A stretch of DNA of 16,104 nucleotides, taken from positions 1 through 16,104 of the forward strand of contig CALGIA010000325.1 in NCBI GenBank assembly GCA_937916005.1, given 5' to 3'. This document shows positions 1 through 6,086 of the stretch, in pieces. This stretch comes from an uncultured Rhodospirillaceae bacterium (GTDB lineage Bacteria > Pseudomonadota > Alphaproteobacteria > MPNO01). Each line of letters opens with the position of its first letter. The stretch's first letter is position 1. The position numbers and the translations under genes are program-made. The notes below the pieces were generated by a model. That model worked only from the letters and a program-made list of their open reading frames with translations. It had not been told where the DNA came from and did no database searches.

Positions 1-263
1 AGCACGATGACATAGGACCGCGCATGATTCAGGAGTTCGCCGAGAAGCCGATTGCTGATCACCCGGTCGGGGGGCGCGTCCATGGCGAGGCTCGCCAGGT
101 GAGCCGCGGCGATGCGTTCTTCCATATAGACCATTCGGTAACGCCCGATGGACGGGGCATAGATGAAGATCTCGGTCAGCATCACGAAGAAAATTGTCAA
201 CACCAGCAGTCGGGCGGAAAGCCCGGATGTCGGAAACTTGCGGTCGCCGGATCCAAATACCAT
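1..263 (-). CDS. Probable membrane sensor histidine kinase, N-terminal fragment (runs off left edge)
   Basis: Read from the ATG at 263 on the minus strand, this frame stays open to base 1 and gives 87 residues. A TAA lies in frame about 25 nt upstream, and the only start between it and the coding stretch is this ATG. A short polar lead is followed by a hydrophobic segment (LLVLTIFFVMLTEIFIYAP, about residues 19-37) and then a soluble stretch containing MVYMEERIAAAHLASLA. I recognise this pattern from alphaproteobacterial two-component sensor kinases, where the first membrane helix is followed by a periplasmic sensor region. The HAMP, phospho-acceptor and ATPase domains would lie outside the window, so the assignment rests on resemblance alone. 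There is no clear Shine-Dalgarno, and a TATAGT box sits where a leaderless transcript would need it. Confidence 0.6.
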   Translation of the reverse strand, partial: MVFGSGDRKFPTSGLSARLLVLTIFFVMLTEIFIYAPSIGRYRMVYMEERIAAAHLASLAMDAPPDRVISNRLLGELLNHARSYVIV

Positions 264-270
264 ACGGGCG

Positions 271-299
271 ACTATACAAAATCCGGCGGTTTAAAAATA
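271..299 (-). promoter_or_regulatory. Possible leaderless promoter for the histidine kinase
   Basis: On the minus strand a TATAGT box (276 to 271) ends 7 nt before the ATG at 263, so transcription would begin at or next to the start codon. The kinase lacks a Shine-Dalgarno and lies downstream of a strong terminator, so it needs its own promoter. The matching -35 is poor (TATTTT at 299-294, 17-bp spacer), which keeps confidence low. Confidence 0.3.
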
Positions 300-318
300 A
301 CTTTCCGCTCTACATAAC

Positions 319-346
319 AAAAAAACGCCCTCCCACCGGGAGGACG
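319..346 (-). terminator. Rho-independent terminator of the Cys-repeat gene
   Basis: On the minus strand a 9-bp stem (arms 346-338 and 334-326, one G-U pair, 3-nt loop) is followed by seven T (325-319). It lies 24 nt beyond the stop codon at 370 and ends the transcript of the Cys-repeat protein before the kinase. Confidence 0.88.
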
Positions 347-369
347 TTTCATTTGGCTGCCTGTGAAGG

Positions 370-642
370 CTATTTGGCGCCGCAGGGATGGCACGGGTTC
401 TTGGCGCCGCAGGGGTTCTTGGCGGCGCAGGGGTTTTTCGCGGCGCAAGGATTTTTTGCGGCGCAAGGATTTTTTGCCGCGCAGGGGTTCTTGGCGCCGC
501 AGGGATGTTTCGCCGCGCAGGGGTTACAGGCCGCAATCTGCACCATGCCGGAATCGTTGATGCTGGCGGCTGCGGCGGGCAGGGCCGTGGTGGCTGCGGC
601 CAGGGCAACGATGCTGAGCGTGGTAATGGTTTTCTTGATCAT
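370..642 (-). CDS. Small secreted Cys-rich protein with NPCAAK hexapeptide repeats
   Basis: This 90-residue protein has a clear Sec-type signal peptide: MIKK, a hydrophobic core, then LPAAAAS with likely cleavage near residue 26-27. The mature part has 10 cysteines at 39, 42, 48, 54, 60, 66, 72, 78, 84 and 87. The eight from 42 to 84 are spaced exactly six apart, in the unit (N/H)-P-C-(A/G)-A-K, and the protein ends HPCGAK. The start is firm: GGAGG sits 5 nt upstream of the ATG, and a strong terminator follows the stop. I recall similar low-complexity NPCAAK proteins in other proteobacteria, generally without assigned function. Regular Cys, His and Lys in the periplasm suggest metal binding or thiol chemistry, but that is inference. 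The gene lies 198 nt downstream of a disulfide oxidoreductase on the same strand. Confidence 0.85.
   Translation of the reverse strand: MIKKTITTLSIVALAAATTALPAAAASINDSGMVQIAACNPCAAKHPCGAKNPCAAKNPCAAKNPCAAKNPCAAKNPCGAKNPCHPCGAK
373..525 (-). repeat. 18-bp tandem repeat coding for NPCAAK units
   Basis: The 3' part of the small Cys-rich gene is a degenerate 18-bp tandem array encoding (N/H)PC(A/G)AK, eight units in register plus a shortened final HPCGAK. The copies differ mostly by silent or A-to-G changes. That indicates growth by duplication followed by divergence under protein-level constraint. Confidence 0.8.
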
Positions 643-808
643 AGGGACCTCCAGGGGTCTTTAAAGTGCGGAACGGATCGGGCCGTTCACCGCGTGTGGT
701 TCAAATAACGTTGCCGATTTCCGTTGCGTATCACATCCACAGCGAAACCGTGAGTGTATTTGACAGACAGGCGCCCAAATTTTCAAATCAACATATTCTC
801 ACCGGCGT

Positions 809-836
809 TCAACAAGTTGTTACCGGGAAACCCGGC
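809..836 (-). terminator. Weak hairpin downstream of the FAD oxidoreductase
   Basis: Just past the oxidoreductase stop are a CCGGG/CCCGG stem with a 3-nt loop (823-835) and an adjoining AACAAGTTGTT palindrome (811-821). No T-tract follows on the minus strand, so this is at best a partial terminator or an RNA 3'-end structure. Read-through into the Cys-repeat gene remains possible. The rest of 643-840 shows no convincing promoter. Confidence 0.3.
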
Positions 837-840
837 TGAT

Positions 841-2265
841 TTAACCGAGCCTGGCCAGCAGCCTGACGATCATTTTTACCCGGTCGCCGAAAAGCGATGG
901 CGTGAAATAAGCCCCCGCGGCCCGTTTGTTGGATTCCCCCAGGGTGGGGTAGGGGGCGATCAGTCCGGCGACATGCTTGATATGCATGCCCCGCGCAATC
1001 GGTAAAATCCAGCTCTGGATCAATTCACCGGCATGGGGTCCCACGATGCCGGCCCCGACCACGATGCCTTTCTTGGATGTAATGATCTTGACCAGCCCGT
1101 CTGTCGTTCTCTCGGCGATGGCGCGGTCATTTTCGTCGAACGGGAACCGCATGACCCGGATATTGCCGTATTTTGTCCGGGCATCGGCTTCGCTCATGCC
1201 GACCCAGGCTAGCTCCGGGTCCGTATAGGTCGCCCAGGGGACGGCGCTGTGGTCGATTTTCGCCGGCAGGCGGAACAGCGCGTTGCGGATCACAATACCG
1301 GCATGATAGCCCGCCATATGGGTGAACTGGAACGGGCCGGCGATATCGCCAATTGCGAAGACCCGCTTGTTGGTGGTCCGCAGCCTTTTATCGACGGTGA
1401 CGCCTTTCGCCGTAAATTCAATGCCGGCTTTGTCCAGGTCGAGCCCGTCCAGATTGGGCTTGCGTCCGGCGGCGACCAGCAGATGGGTTCCCTCGATCAC
1501 GGACGGGCCGTCCTTGCCGTCCAACCGCACCAGGATTTGGCCGGCCTTGCCTTCTACGCCTTCAATACGGATATCTTCGTGGATTTCGATACCGTCTTCC
1601 AGAAGCCGGCGGCGGACGATCTCAACCAGTTCCGGATCGTCGCGCCCCATGAGCGCAAACATCTCCAGGACCGTCACCTTTACGCCCAGCCGGCGATGGG
1701 CCTGGGCAAGCTCTACACCGATCGGTCCGCCCCCAATGACCATGAGATGGCCGGGCGCTTCGCGGCACTCGAAAATGGTTTCATTGGTAAAGTATGGAAC
1801 CGTCTCCAGGCCCGGCACGGGCGGAGCGGCGGGCGACGATCCCGTGGCGATGACAAAGCGCCGGGCGCGGATCAATTTTCCACCGGCTTCGATTTCGCGC
1901 GGTCCGGTAAACCGGGCATGGTCCAGGATCACCGTCACGCCAAAACCTTCGAACCGTTCGACGCTGTCATGGGGCGCAATGGCGGCAATGATCTCCTGAA
2001 CATGGTCATGCACCCGGTTGAAATCGATATCCGGTGGGGCGGTATTGACGCCGAACAGGGGCGCGCGGCGCACCGCCTCGGCGGCGTGCGATGCGGCGAT
2101 CAGCGCCTTGGACGGCACGCAGCCGTAATTGAGGCAGTCGCCGCCCATTTTCGCGCGCTCGATCAACACCGTCGAGGCCCCCATCTGGGAAACGCCCGCA
2201 GCCACACTGAGCCCTCCCGAGCCGGCCCCGACCACGCAGATATCGAATTCAAGCACTTCAGCCAT
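841..2265 (-). CDS. FAD-dependent pyridine nucleotide-disulfide oxidoreductase (class I, MerA/Lpd-like)
   Basis: This 474-residue flavoprotein has all landmarks of class I disulfide reductases. They are an N-terminal FAD Rossmann motif (GAGSGG, 13-18), the redox-active pair GGDCLNYGCVPSK (C44, C49), ATG near 140, an NAD(P) motif GGGPIGVELA (178-187), and AIGD ending at D307 for FAD. The C-terminal dimerisation domain ends with YPTLGE. Lipoamide dehydrogenase has HPTxxE there, so the catalytic His is Tyr439 here while Glu444 remains. No lipoyl-complex genes lie nearby, and the C-terminal Cys pair of true mercuric reductase is absent. It is best called a MerA-like reductase of unknown substrate. 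The start overlaps the stop of the TVP38 gene by 8 bp, with GGGAAG about 8 nt upstream. Such enzymes are known beside or fused to TVP38/TMEM64 proteins. Confidence 0.9.
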   Translation of the reverse strand: MAEVLEFDICVVGAGSGGLSVAAGVSQMGASTVLIERAKMGGDCLNYGCVPSKALIAASHAAEAVRRAPLFGVNTAPPDIDFNRVHDHVQEIIAAIAPHDSVERFEGFGVTVILDHARFTGPREIEAGGKLIRARRFVIATGSSPAAPPVPGLETVPYFTNETIFECREAPGHLMVIGGGPIGVELAQAHRRLGVKVTVLEMFALMGRDDPELVEIVRRRLLEDGIEIHEDIRIEGVEGKAGQILVRLDGKDGPSVIEGTHLLVAAGRKPNLDGLDLDKAGIEFTAKGVTVDKRLRTTNKRVFAIGDIAGPFQFTHMAGYHAGIVIRNALFRLPAKIDHSAVPWATYTDPELAWVGMSEADARTKYGNIRVMRFPFDENDRAIAERTTDGLVKIITSKKGIVVGAGIVGPHAGELIQSWILPIARGMHIKHVAGLIAPYPTLGESNKRAAGAYFTPSLFGDRVKMIVRLLARLG

Positions 2266-3019
2266 TGTCGGGCTTCCCGTGGCGTTTCAGCTTCTTGTAG
2301 GCGACCGGAATGACCGCCAGGATTCCCAGCCCGATAAGCGGCGCAAGGAAACGCGGCTCGAAGATGATCGCCAGATCAAGGTCTTCTCCGGCATGGAGGA
2401 CGGCGCCGGCGCCGTCACCCAGCAGGGCATATACAAACGTTCCCGGAATGATCCCGAAGAACGTGCTGATCACAAAGGTCGTCAGGCTGACGCCCAGAAA
2501 CGCGGGCACCAGATTGACCAGCCAAAACGGAAACAATGGCACCAGCCTGAGGATCAACAAATAGCTCATGGGGTTTTCATTGAATCCGTGCGTCATTTTG
2601 TCCATGGCGCTACCGGCTCTGGCTCGCAGAAAATCGCAAAATGCGTAACGCGCGGCGAGAAACAATAAGGTGGCGCCGATTGTTGCGCCGAACACCACTA
2701 AAACCGTCGCCAGATAGGGTCCAAACATGAGTCCGGCCGCGATGGTCATCAGGCTGGCCCCGGGTATGGAGAGCGCGACGGCGGCGGCGTATAGGGCGGC
2801 GAAACAGAGGCCAGCCACCAGGCCGTAGCCGTGCACCCATTTGGTCAGCAGATCATGATGTTCGCGCAAGGCCTCCAGCGTCACGTAATGATGCAGTCCG
2901 AAGCCGAAATAGGCCGCCAGCCCCGCAACCAGCACGAGCGCGGGAATCAGATGACCTGGTGACGGGCGTGGAACCCGGGAACGCGGGGGCGTTTGCTGGT
3001 CTTCCTCAGGCTGCCGCAT
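2258..3019 (-). CDS. TVP38/TMEM64 (VTT/DedA-like) membrane protein
   Basis: This 253-residue inner-membrane protein has an N-terminal helix (about 23-41), a segment near 65-85, and the VTT core. The core comprises GLMFGPYLATVLVVFG (97-111), a following helix with ATLLFLAARY, then RLVPLFPFWLVNLVPAF (158-174) and FFGIIPGTFVYALLG (187-201). A final hydrophobic stretch (225-240) precedes a basic tail. These motifs are typical of the family that includes E. coli YdjX/YdjZ, for which no transport substrate is firmly known. I place the start at ATG 3019. The frame extends to 3088, but the extra 23 residues are Arg/Cys-rich and overlap another possible ORF. The Shine-Dalgarno at 3019 is weak, so the start is uncertain. 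Translation is probably coupled to the oxidoreductase downstream, implying a joint role such as membrane-linked redox or detoxification (inference). Confidence 0.85.
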   Translation of the reverse strand: MRQPEEDQQTPPRSRVPRPSPGHLIPALVLVAGLAAYFGFGLHHYVTLEALREHHDLLTKWVHGYGLVAGLCFAALYAAAVALSIPGASLMTIAAGLMFGPYLATVLVVFGATIGATLLFLAARYAFCDFLRARAGSAMDKMTHGFNENPMSYLLILRLVPLFPFWLVNLVPAFLGVSLTTFVISTFFGIIPGTFVYALLGDGAGAVLHAGEDLDLAIIFEPRFLAPLIGLGILAVIPVAYKKLKRHGKPDNG

Positions 3020-3024
3020 TTTGG

Positions 3025-3195
3025 TCACAAAAGTCCCACAAACCGCCATTCGACACATTCCGGACGGTCGCAATCGAGGTGAACCCATCCGGGGCGGAAT
3101 ACCCGGTCTTTTGCCGTTTGGCCATCAGTATATTCATATTTTACCGGACAGGGCTGAATATCGGCGGTAATATCGTGTGCTGGAAACATCCTCAA
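3025..3195 (-). CDS. Possible 56-residue small protein ahead of the TVP38 gene
   Basis: I do not recognise this protein. The frame can start at a TTG (3195) with AAGGAG spaced 7 nt upstream, or at an ATG (3189) with 13-nt spacing. It stops 5 nt before the TVP38 start, as in an operon. The product is acidic to neutral, contains GWVHLDCDRPECVEW near its end, and has three Cys (16, 42, 47, the last two as C-x4-C). There is no signal peptide or membrane helix. The neighbouring rpmH and rnpA also use TTG starts. Against it, I see no good minus-strand promoter, its leader overlaps the divergent rpmH promoter, and the frame could be open by chance. Confidence 0.4.
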   Translation of the reverse strand: MRMFPAHDITADIQPCPVKYEYTDGQTAKDRVFRPGWVHLDCDRPECVEWRFVGLL

Positions 3196-3198
3196 TGA

Positions 3199-3227
3199 TT
3201 GACTCCTTCCGGCCAAGTCACTATATA
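3199..3227 (+). promoter_or_regulatory. Sigma-70-type promoter of the rpmH-rnpA-yidD-yidC cluster
   Basis: TTGACT (3199-3204), a 17-bp spacer and TATATA (3222-3227) make a near-consensus housekeeping promoter. Transcription would start near 3234, giving about 35 nt of leader before rpmH. It is the only strong promoter-like site seen before the ribosomal and membrane-insertion genes. Confidence 0.75.
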
Positions 3228-3268
3228 GCGAGCCCTGTTCGAACCTACTCGATTTCCGGAGTTGACCC

Positions 3269-3403
3269 TTGAAACGCACCTTTCAACCGAGCGTCCTGGT
3301 CCGTAAGCGGCGCCATGGTTTTAGAGCGCGCCGCGCCACGGTCGGTGGCCGCCGAATCCTTGCCAATCGACGGGCCAAGGGTCGCAAACGTCTCTCTGCC
3401 TGA
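3269..3403 (+). CDS. rpmH: 50S ribosomal protein L34
   Basis: The 44-residue product is a classic L34, a very basic protein buried in 23S rRNA of the large subunit. It begins KRTFQPSVLVRKRRHGFRAR after the initiator and ends RRAKGRKRLSA, full length with no gaps. The start must be TTG at 3269, because the conserved K-R-T-(F/Y)-Q-P begins at the next codon and no ATG or GTG is available there. CGGAG lies 7 nt upstream. One unusual residue is Arg where Met is common in RARMATVGGR. It is the first gene after the promoter, and rnpA follows 10 nt downstream. Confidence 0.96.
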   Translation: MKRTFQPSVLVRKRRHGFRARRATVGGRRILANRRAKGRKRLSA

Positions 3404-3413
3404 GCTCTGACCT

Positions 3414-3830
3414 TTGTTGGAGCGCCTCAAGACGCGTCCCGAATTCTTGCGGGTTGCGCGGGCGCGCCGCAAATGGGTTGCGCCTGGGTTGATTTTGCAG
3501 GTCGCGCTACGCGATAACGGCGATTTCCAGTCCGCCGCCTCCCATGTCGGGGATGAAGAAGTCTGTCGTATTGGTTTTACCGCCAGCCGCAAGGTTGGCG
3601 GCGCGGTGGTGCGTAACAGGGCCAAGCGACGGCTCCGTGAAGTAACGGAACAGATGATGCCGGACCATGCCAAGGGTGGCCGGGATTATGTCTTGATTGC
3701 GCGATCAACCACTGCCGCAAGGCCGTTCAAGGGGCTGGTGGATGATCTTGAAACGGCACTGAAACGCATGGATTCATATCGTGATGCATCTCATCCGGAT
3801 GCCCCGGATGCTGACGCGGGTGGGAGATAA
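3414..3830 (+). CDS. rnpA: Ribonuclease P protein component
   Basis: This is the protein subunit of RNase P, which with the M1-type RNA removes 5' leaders from tRNA precursors. The 138-residue product starts LERLKTRPEF and carries the diagnostic RNR helix VRNRAKRRLRE (66-76) and the DYVLIAR strand (91-97). A TGA in frame at 3408 and the lack of any ATG before residue 81 mean the start is TTG at 3414 or the adjacent TTG at 3417. No strong Shine-Dalgarno is present. Coupling to rpmH, whose stop lies 10 nt upstream, would explain how it is translated. The last 15 or so residues are Asp/Ala-rich and probably not conserved. Confidence 0.95.
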   Translation: MLERLKTRPEFLRVARARRKWVAPGLILQVALRDNGDFQSAASHVGDEEVCRIGFTASRKVGGAVVRNRAKRRLREVTEQMMPDHAKGGRDYVLIARSTTAARPFKGLVDDLETALKRMDSYRDASHPDAPDADAGGR

Positions 3831-3837
3831 ACCGGCA

Positions 3838-4083
3838 ATGAGAGCCTGTATCACCAAGGCGATGTGCGCGCTGGTCAGGTCCTACCAACTTTCAGTGGGG
3901 CTGATTCTGCCGCCCAGTTGCCGCTTTTATCCGAGCTGTTCGAATTATACGATAGAGGCGCTGCATCGCCATGGTCCCGTGGGCGGGACATGGCTTGCGG
4001 TTCGGCGTATCGTTCGGTGCCATCCCTGGGGTGGCGACGGGATTGATCCGGTTCCGGATCCGTCCAAACCCATTTTAAATTAA
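3838..4083 (+). CDS. yidD: Membrane protein insertion efficiency factor YidD
   Basis: The 81-residue product has the full YidD signature: an N-terminal amphipathic helix with VRSYQLSVG, then LPPSCRFYPSCSNYTIEAL (C28, C34), a basic RR turn, and CHPWGGDGIDPVP (from C61). YidD is a small membrane-associated protein that improves YidC/Sec-dependent insertion. I chose ATG 3838 because GGGAG lies 11 nt upstream and family members begin about here. The frame stays open back to a GTG at 3781 inside rnpA, but that extension looks unlike the family. The gene sits 7 nt after rnpA and 19 nt before yidC. Confidence 0.94.
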   Translation: MRACITKAMCALVRSYQLSVGLILPPSCRFYPSCSNYTIEALHRHGPVGGTWLAVRRIVRCHPWGGDGIDPVPDPSKPILN

Positions 4084-4102
4084 AGAGCTGAAAATCAAGC
4101 CG

Positions 4103-6061
4103 ATGGAACAGCGCAATTTAATCCTCGCGATCGTCTTGTCGGTCAGTATTCTGTTGGGATTCCAATTCCTGGTCGAAAGCCCACGTTTGGAACGCGAACG
4201 CGCGCAGCAGGCGACGGAGGCAGCTAAAGCGGCGAAAACAGCCAAGATTTCGCCATCCACCATTGTACCCTCGGGCGCCTCATCGGGCGCCGTGAATATC
4301 CCCGGCTCGCCCGGAATGACCGCCGCCGCACCGGTGGGCGCGCCGCCGAGCCGGTCTCAGGCCATGGGCGCCGCCAAGCGGATCGCCATTGCCACGAAGC
4401 GGTTGCGCGGGTCCGTCACGTTGCACGGCGCGCGGCTTGATGATCTTATCCTGGCCGATTACCGCGAGACCGTGAAGGATGATAGCGCGAATATCACGCT
4501 GCTGTCCCCGTCCGGCGCGCCCAACCCCTACTATGCCCAGTTTGGCTGGGTGGCGCTTGACCCCGGCGTAAAAGTTCCCGGTCCCGATACGGTCTGGTCG
4601 GCCAATCACGCGCGCATGACGTCGAAAAACCCGGTGACATTGACCTGGAATAACGGCCAGGGGCAGGTTTTTACTCAAACCATCTCGATCGACGAGAATT
4701 TCATGTTCACGTTCGGCCAAAGCGTGCGCAACAGCGGCGCCAAAACCGTGTCGCTGAGGCCTTATGGGCTGATTTCCCGCACGGGCACGCCGGAAACATC
4801 GGGCTATTTTATCCTGCATGAAGGCCTGCTCGGCGTGTTCAACGACACGCTGGCCGAAGTCGATTACGACGATCTCCAGGAAGACGGCAAGGTCGAAAAG
4901 AAAAGCACCGGCGGGTGGATCGGCATTACCGACAAGTTCTGGCTTACCGCCCTGGTCCCCGACCAGAAAGCCGCCACCGACAGCCGCTTTTTCCACAGCA
5001 AGGCCGGCGACAAGGATAAGTATCAGGTCGATTTCCTCGGCGAGGCGCAATCCGTGGCCCCAGGCGCGACGGTGTCCAATTCCAACAAGTTGTTTGCCGG
5101 CGCCAAGGAAGTCAAACTGCTCGACGGCTATCGCGACAGTCTCGGCATTGTCCGGTTCGATCTGGCGGTCGATTGGGGATGGTTGTGGTTCCTGACCAAG
5201 CCGATCTTCCATGCCCTGGAATTCTTCTTCCATTATTTCGGCAATTTCGGTCTCGCCATCCTGTTCCTGACCGTGCTGATCAAGCTGGCCTTCTTCCCGC
5301 TGGCCAACAAATCATACCGGGCCATGAGCCGGATGAAAAAACTCCAGCCCCTGATGACGGAAATTCGCGAAAAATATGCCGACGACAGACCGCGGCAGAA
5401 CCAGGAAATGATGGCGCTGTACAAAAAGGAAAACGCCAACCCCATGGCGGGTTGTTTCCCCATTTTGATCCAGATTCCGGTGTTTTTCGCACTTTACAAG
5501 GTACTGTTCGTGACCATCGAAATGCGCCATGCGCCTTTCTTTGGCTGGATCCAGGATCTGTCTGCGCCCGATCCCCTGTCGCTGCTGACCGCGTTCGGGT
5601 TGATCCAGTGGGACGTCCCTCAAATGCTCGACATAGTCAATGTGGGGATCTGGCCGATCATCATGGGCGTGACCATGTTTCTGCAGCAGAAACTCAATCC
5701 GCAACCGGCCGATGCGACCCAGGCTAAAATCTTCATGATGCTGCCGATTGTCTTTACCTTCCTGTTGGGCAATTTCCCCGCCGGATTGGTGATCTACTGG
5801 GCTTGGAACAATTCGCTGTCGATCGCCCAGCAATGGGTCATCATGCACAAAATGGGCGTTTCCGCGTCGGGCGGCACCACTGCCGCCGCCGCCGCCGCCA
5901 AACCCACGGGCCCCAAGGTCAGCGGAAGGGACATGGGGTCAGCCAATGCCCCGCCCGGCGGCAAGCGCAAAGCCAAGGCCGCCGCCGAAGCGGCCGGCGG
6001 CACACCCAAGGGCAGGGGCAAGGGCAAGCGGTCCGGCAAGAAATCCGACAAGAAAAGCTAA
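4103..6061 (+). CDS. yidC: Membrane protein insertase YidC (Oxa1 family)
   Basis: This insertase helps place and fold inner-membrane proteins, alone or with SecYEG. The 652 residues comprise a first membrane helix (about 5-23), a long Ala/Ser/Pro linker, the periplasmic beta-sandwich domain (roughly 95-355), and the Oxa1 core (about 365-585). The core includes NFGLAILFLTVLIKLAFFPL, the coiled cytoplasmic loop YRAMSRMKKLQP to EMMALYKKE, and NPMAGCFPILIQIPVFFALY. Lys394 takes the place of the hydrophilic-groove Arg of E. coli YidC, a substitution I associate with alphaproteobacteria. The tail (586-652) is Ala-rich then strongly basic, about 16 Lys/Arg against 3 acidic residues, and probably touches the ribosome. 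A weak AAAGAG lies upstream of the ATG. Confidence 0.97.
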   Translation: MEQRNLILAIVLSVSILLGFQFLVESPRLERERAQQATEAAKAAKTAKISPSTIVPSGASSGAVNIPGSPGMTAAAPVGAPPSRSQAMGAAKRIAIATKRLRGSVTLHGARLDDLILADYRETVKDDSANITLLSPSGAPNPYYAQFGWVALDPGVKVPGPDTVWSANHARMTSKNPVTLTWNNGQGQVFTQTISIDENFMFTFGQSVRNSGAKTVSLRPYGLISRTGTPETSGYFILHEGLLGVFNDTLAEVDYDDLQEDGKVEKKSTGGWIGITDKFWLTALVPDQKAATDSRFFHSKAGDKDKYQVDFLGEAQSVAPGATVSNSNKLFAGAKEVKLLDGYRDSLGIVRFDLAVDWGWLWFLTKPIFHALEFFFHYFGNFGLAILFLTVLIKLAFFPLANKSYRAMSRMKKLQPLMTEIREKYADDRPRQNQEMMALYKKENANPMAGCFPILIQIPVFFALYKVLFVTIEMRHAPFFGWIQDLSAPDPLSLLTAFGLIQWDVPQMLDIVNVGIWPIIMGVTMFLQQKLNPQPADATQAKIFMMLPIVFTFLLGNFPAGLVIYWAWNNSLSIAQQWVIMHKMGVSASGGTTAAAAAAKPTGPKVSGRDMGSANAPPGGKRKAKAAAEAAGGTPKGRGKGKRSGKKSDKKS

Positions 6062-6086
6062 CTGGATAGGAAGCCGTGGCGCGGAC

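Noticed and set aside
194..664. 156-residue plus-strand frame with FLAAQGF-type repeats
   Set aside because: The repeats mirror the NPCAAK array on the other strand. The minus frame has the signal peptide, ribosome binding site and terminator.
700..732. ECF-like promoter on the minus strand ahead of the Cys-repeat gene (TGATAC, 17-bp gap, CGTTAT)
   Set aside because: It only loosely resembles ECF promoters I know, no sigma or anti-sigma gene is nearby, and the distance to the ATG leaves a long leader.
1249..2313. 354-residue plus-strand open frame
   Set aside because: It lies opposite the FAD oxidoreductase, whose motifs are unmistakable. The antisense frame has no recognisable domain and is a by-product of GC-rich codon use.
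3020..3088. 23-residue N-terminal extension of the TVP38 protein
   Set aside because: No Shine-Dalgarno at 3088, composition unlike the family, and it overlaps the candidate 56-residue ORF in another frame.
4280..5233. 317-residue minus-strand open frame
   Set aside because: Antisense to the yidC periplasmic domain; no family features and no ribosome binding site seen.
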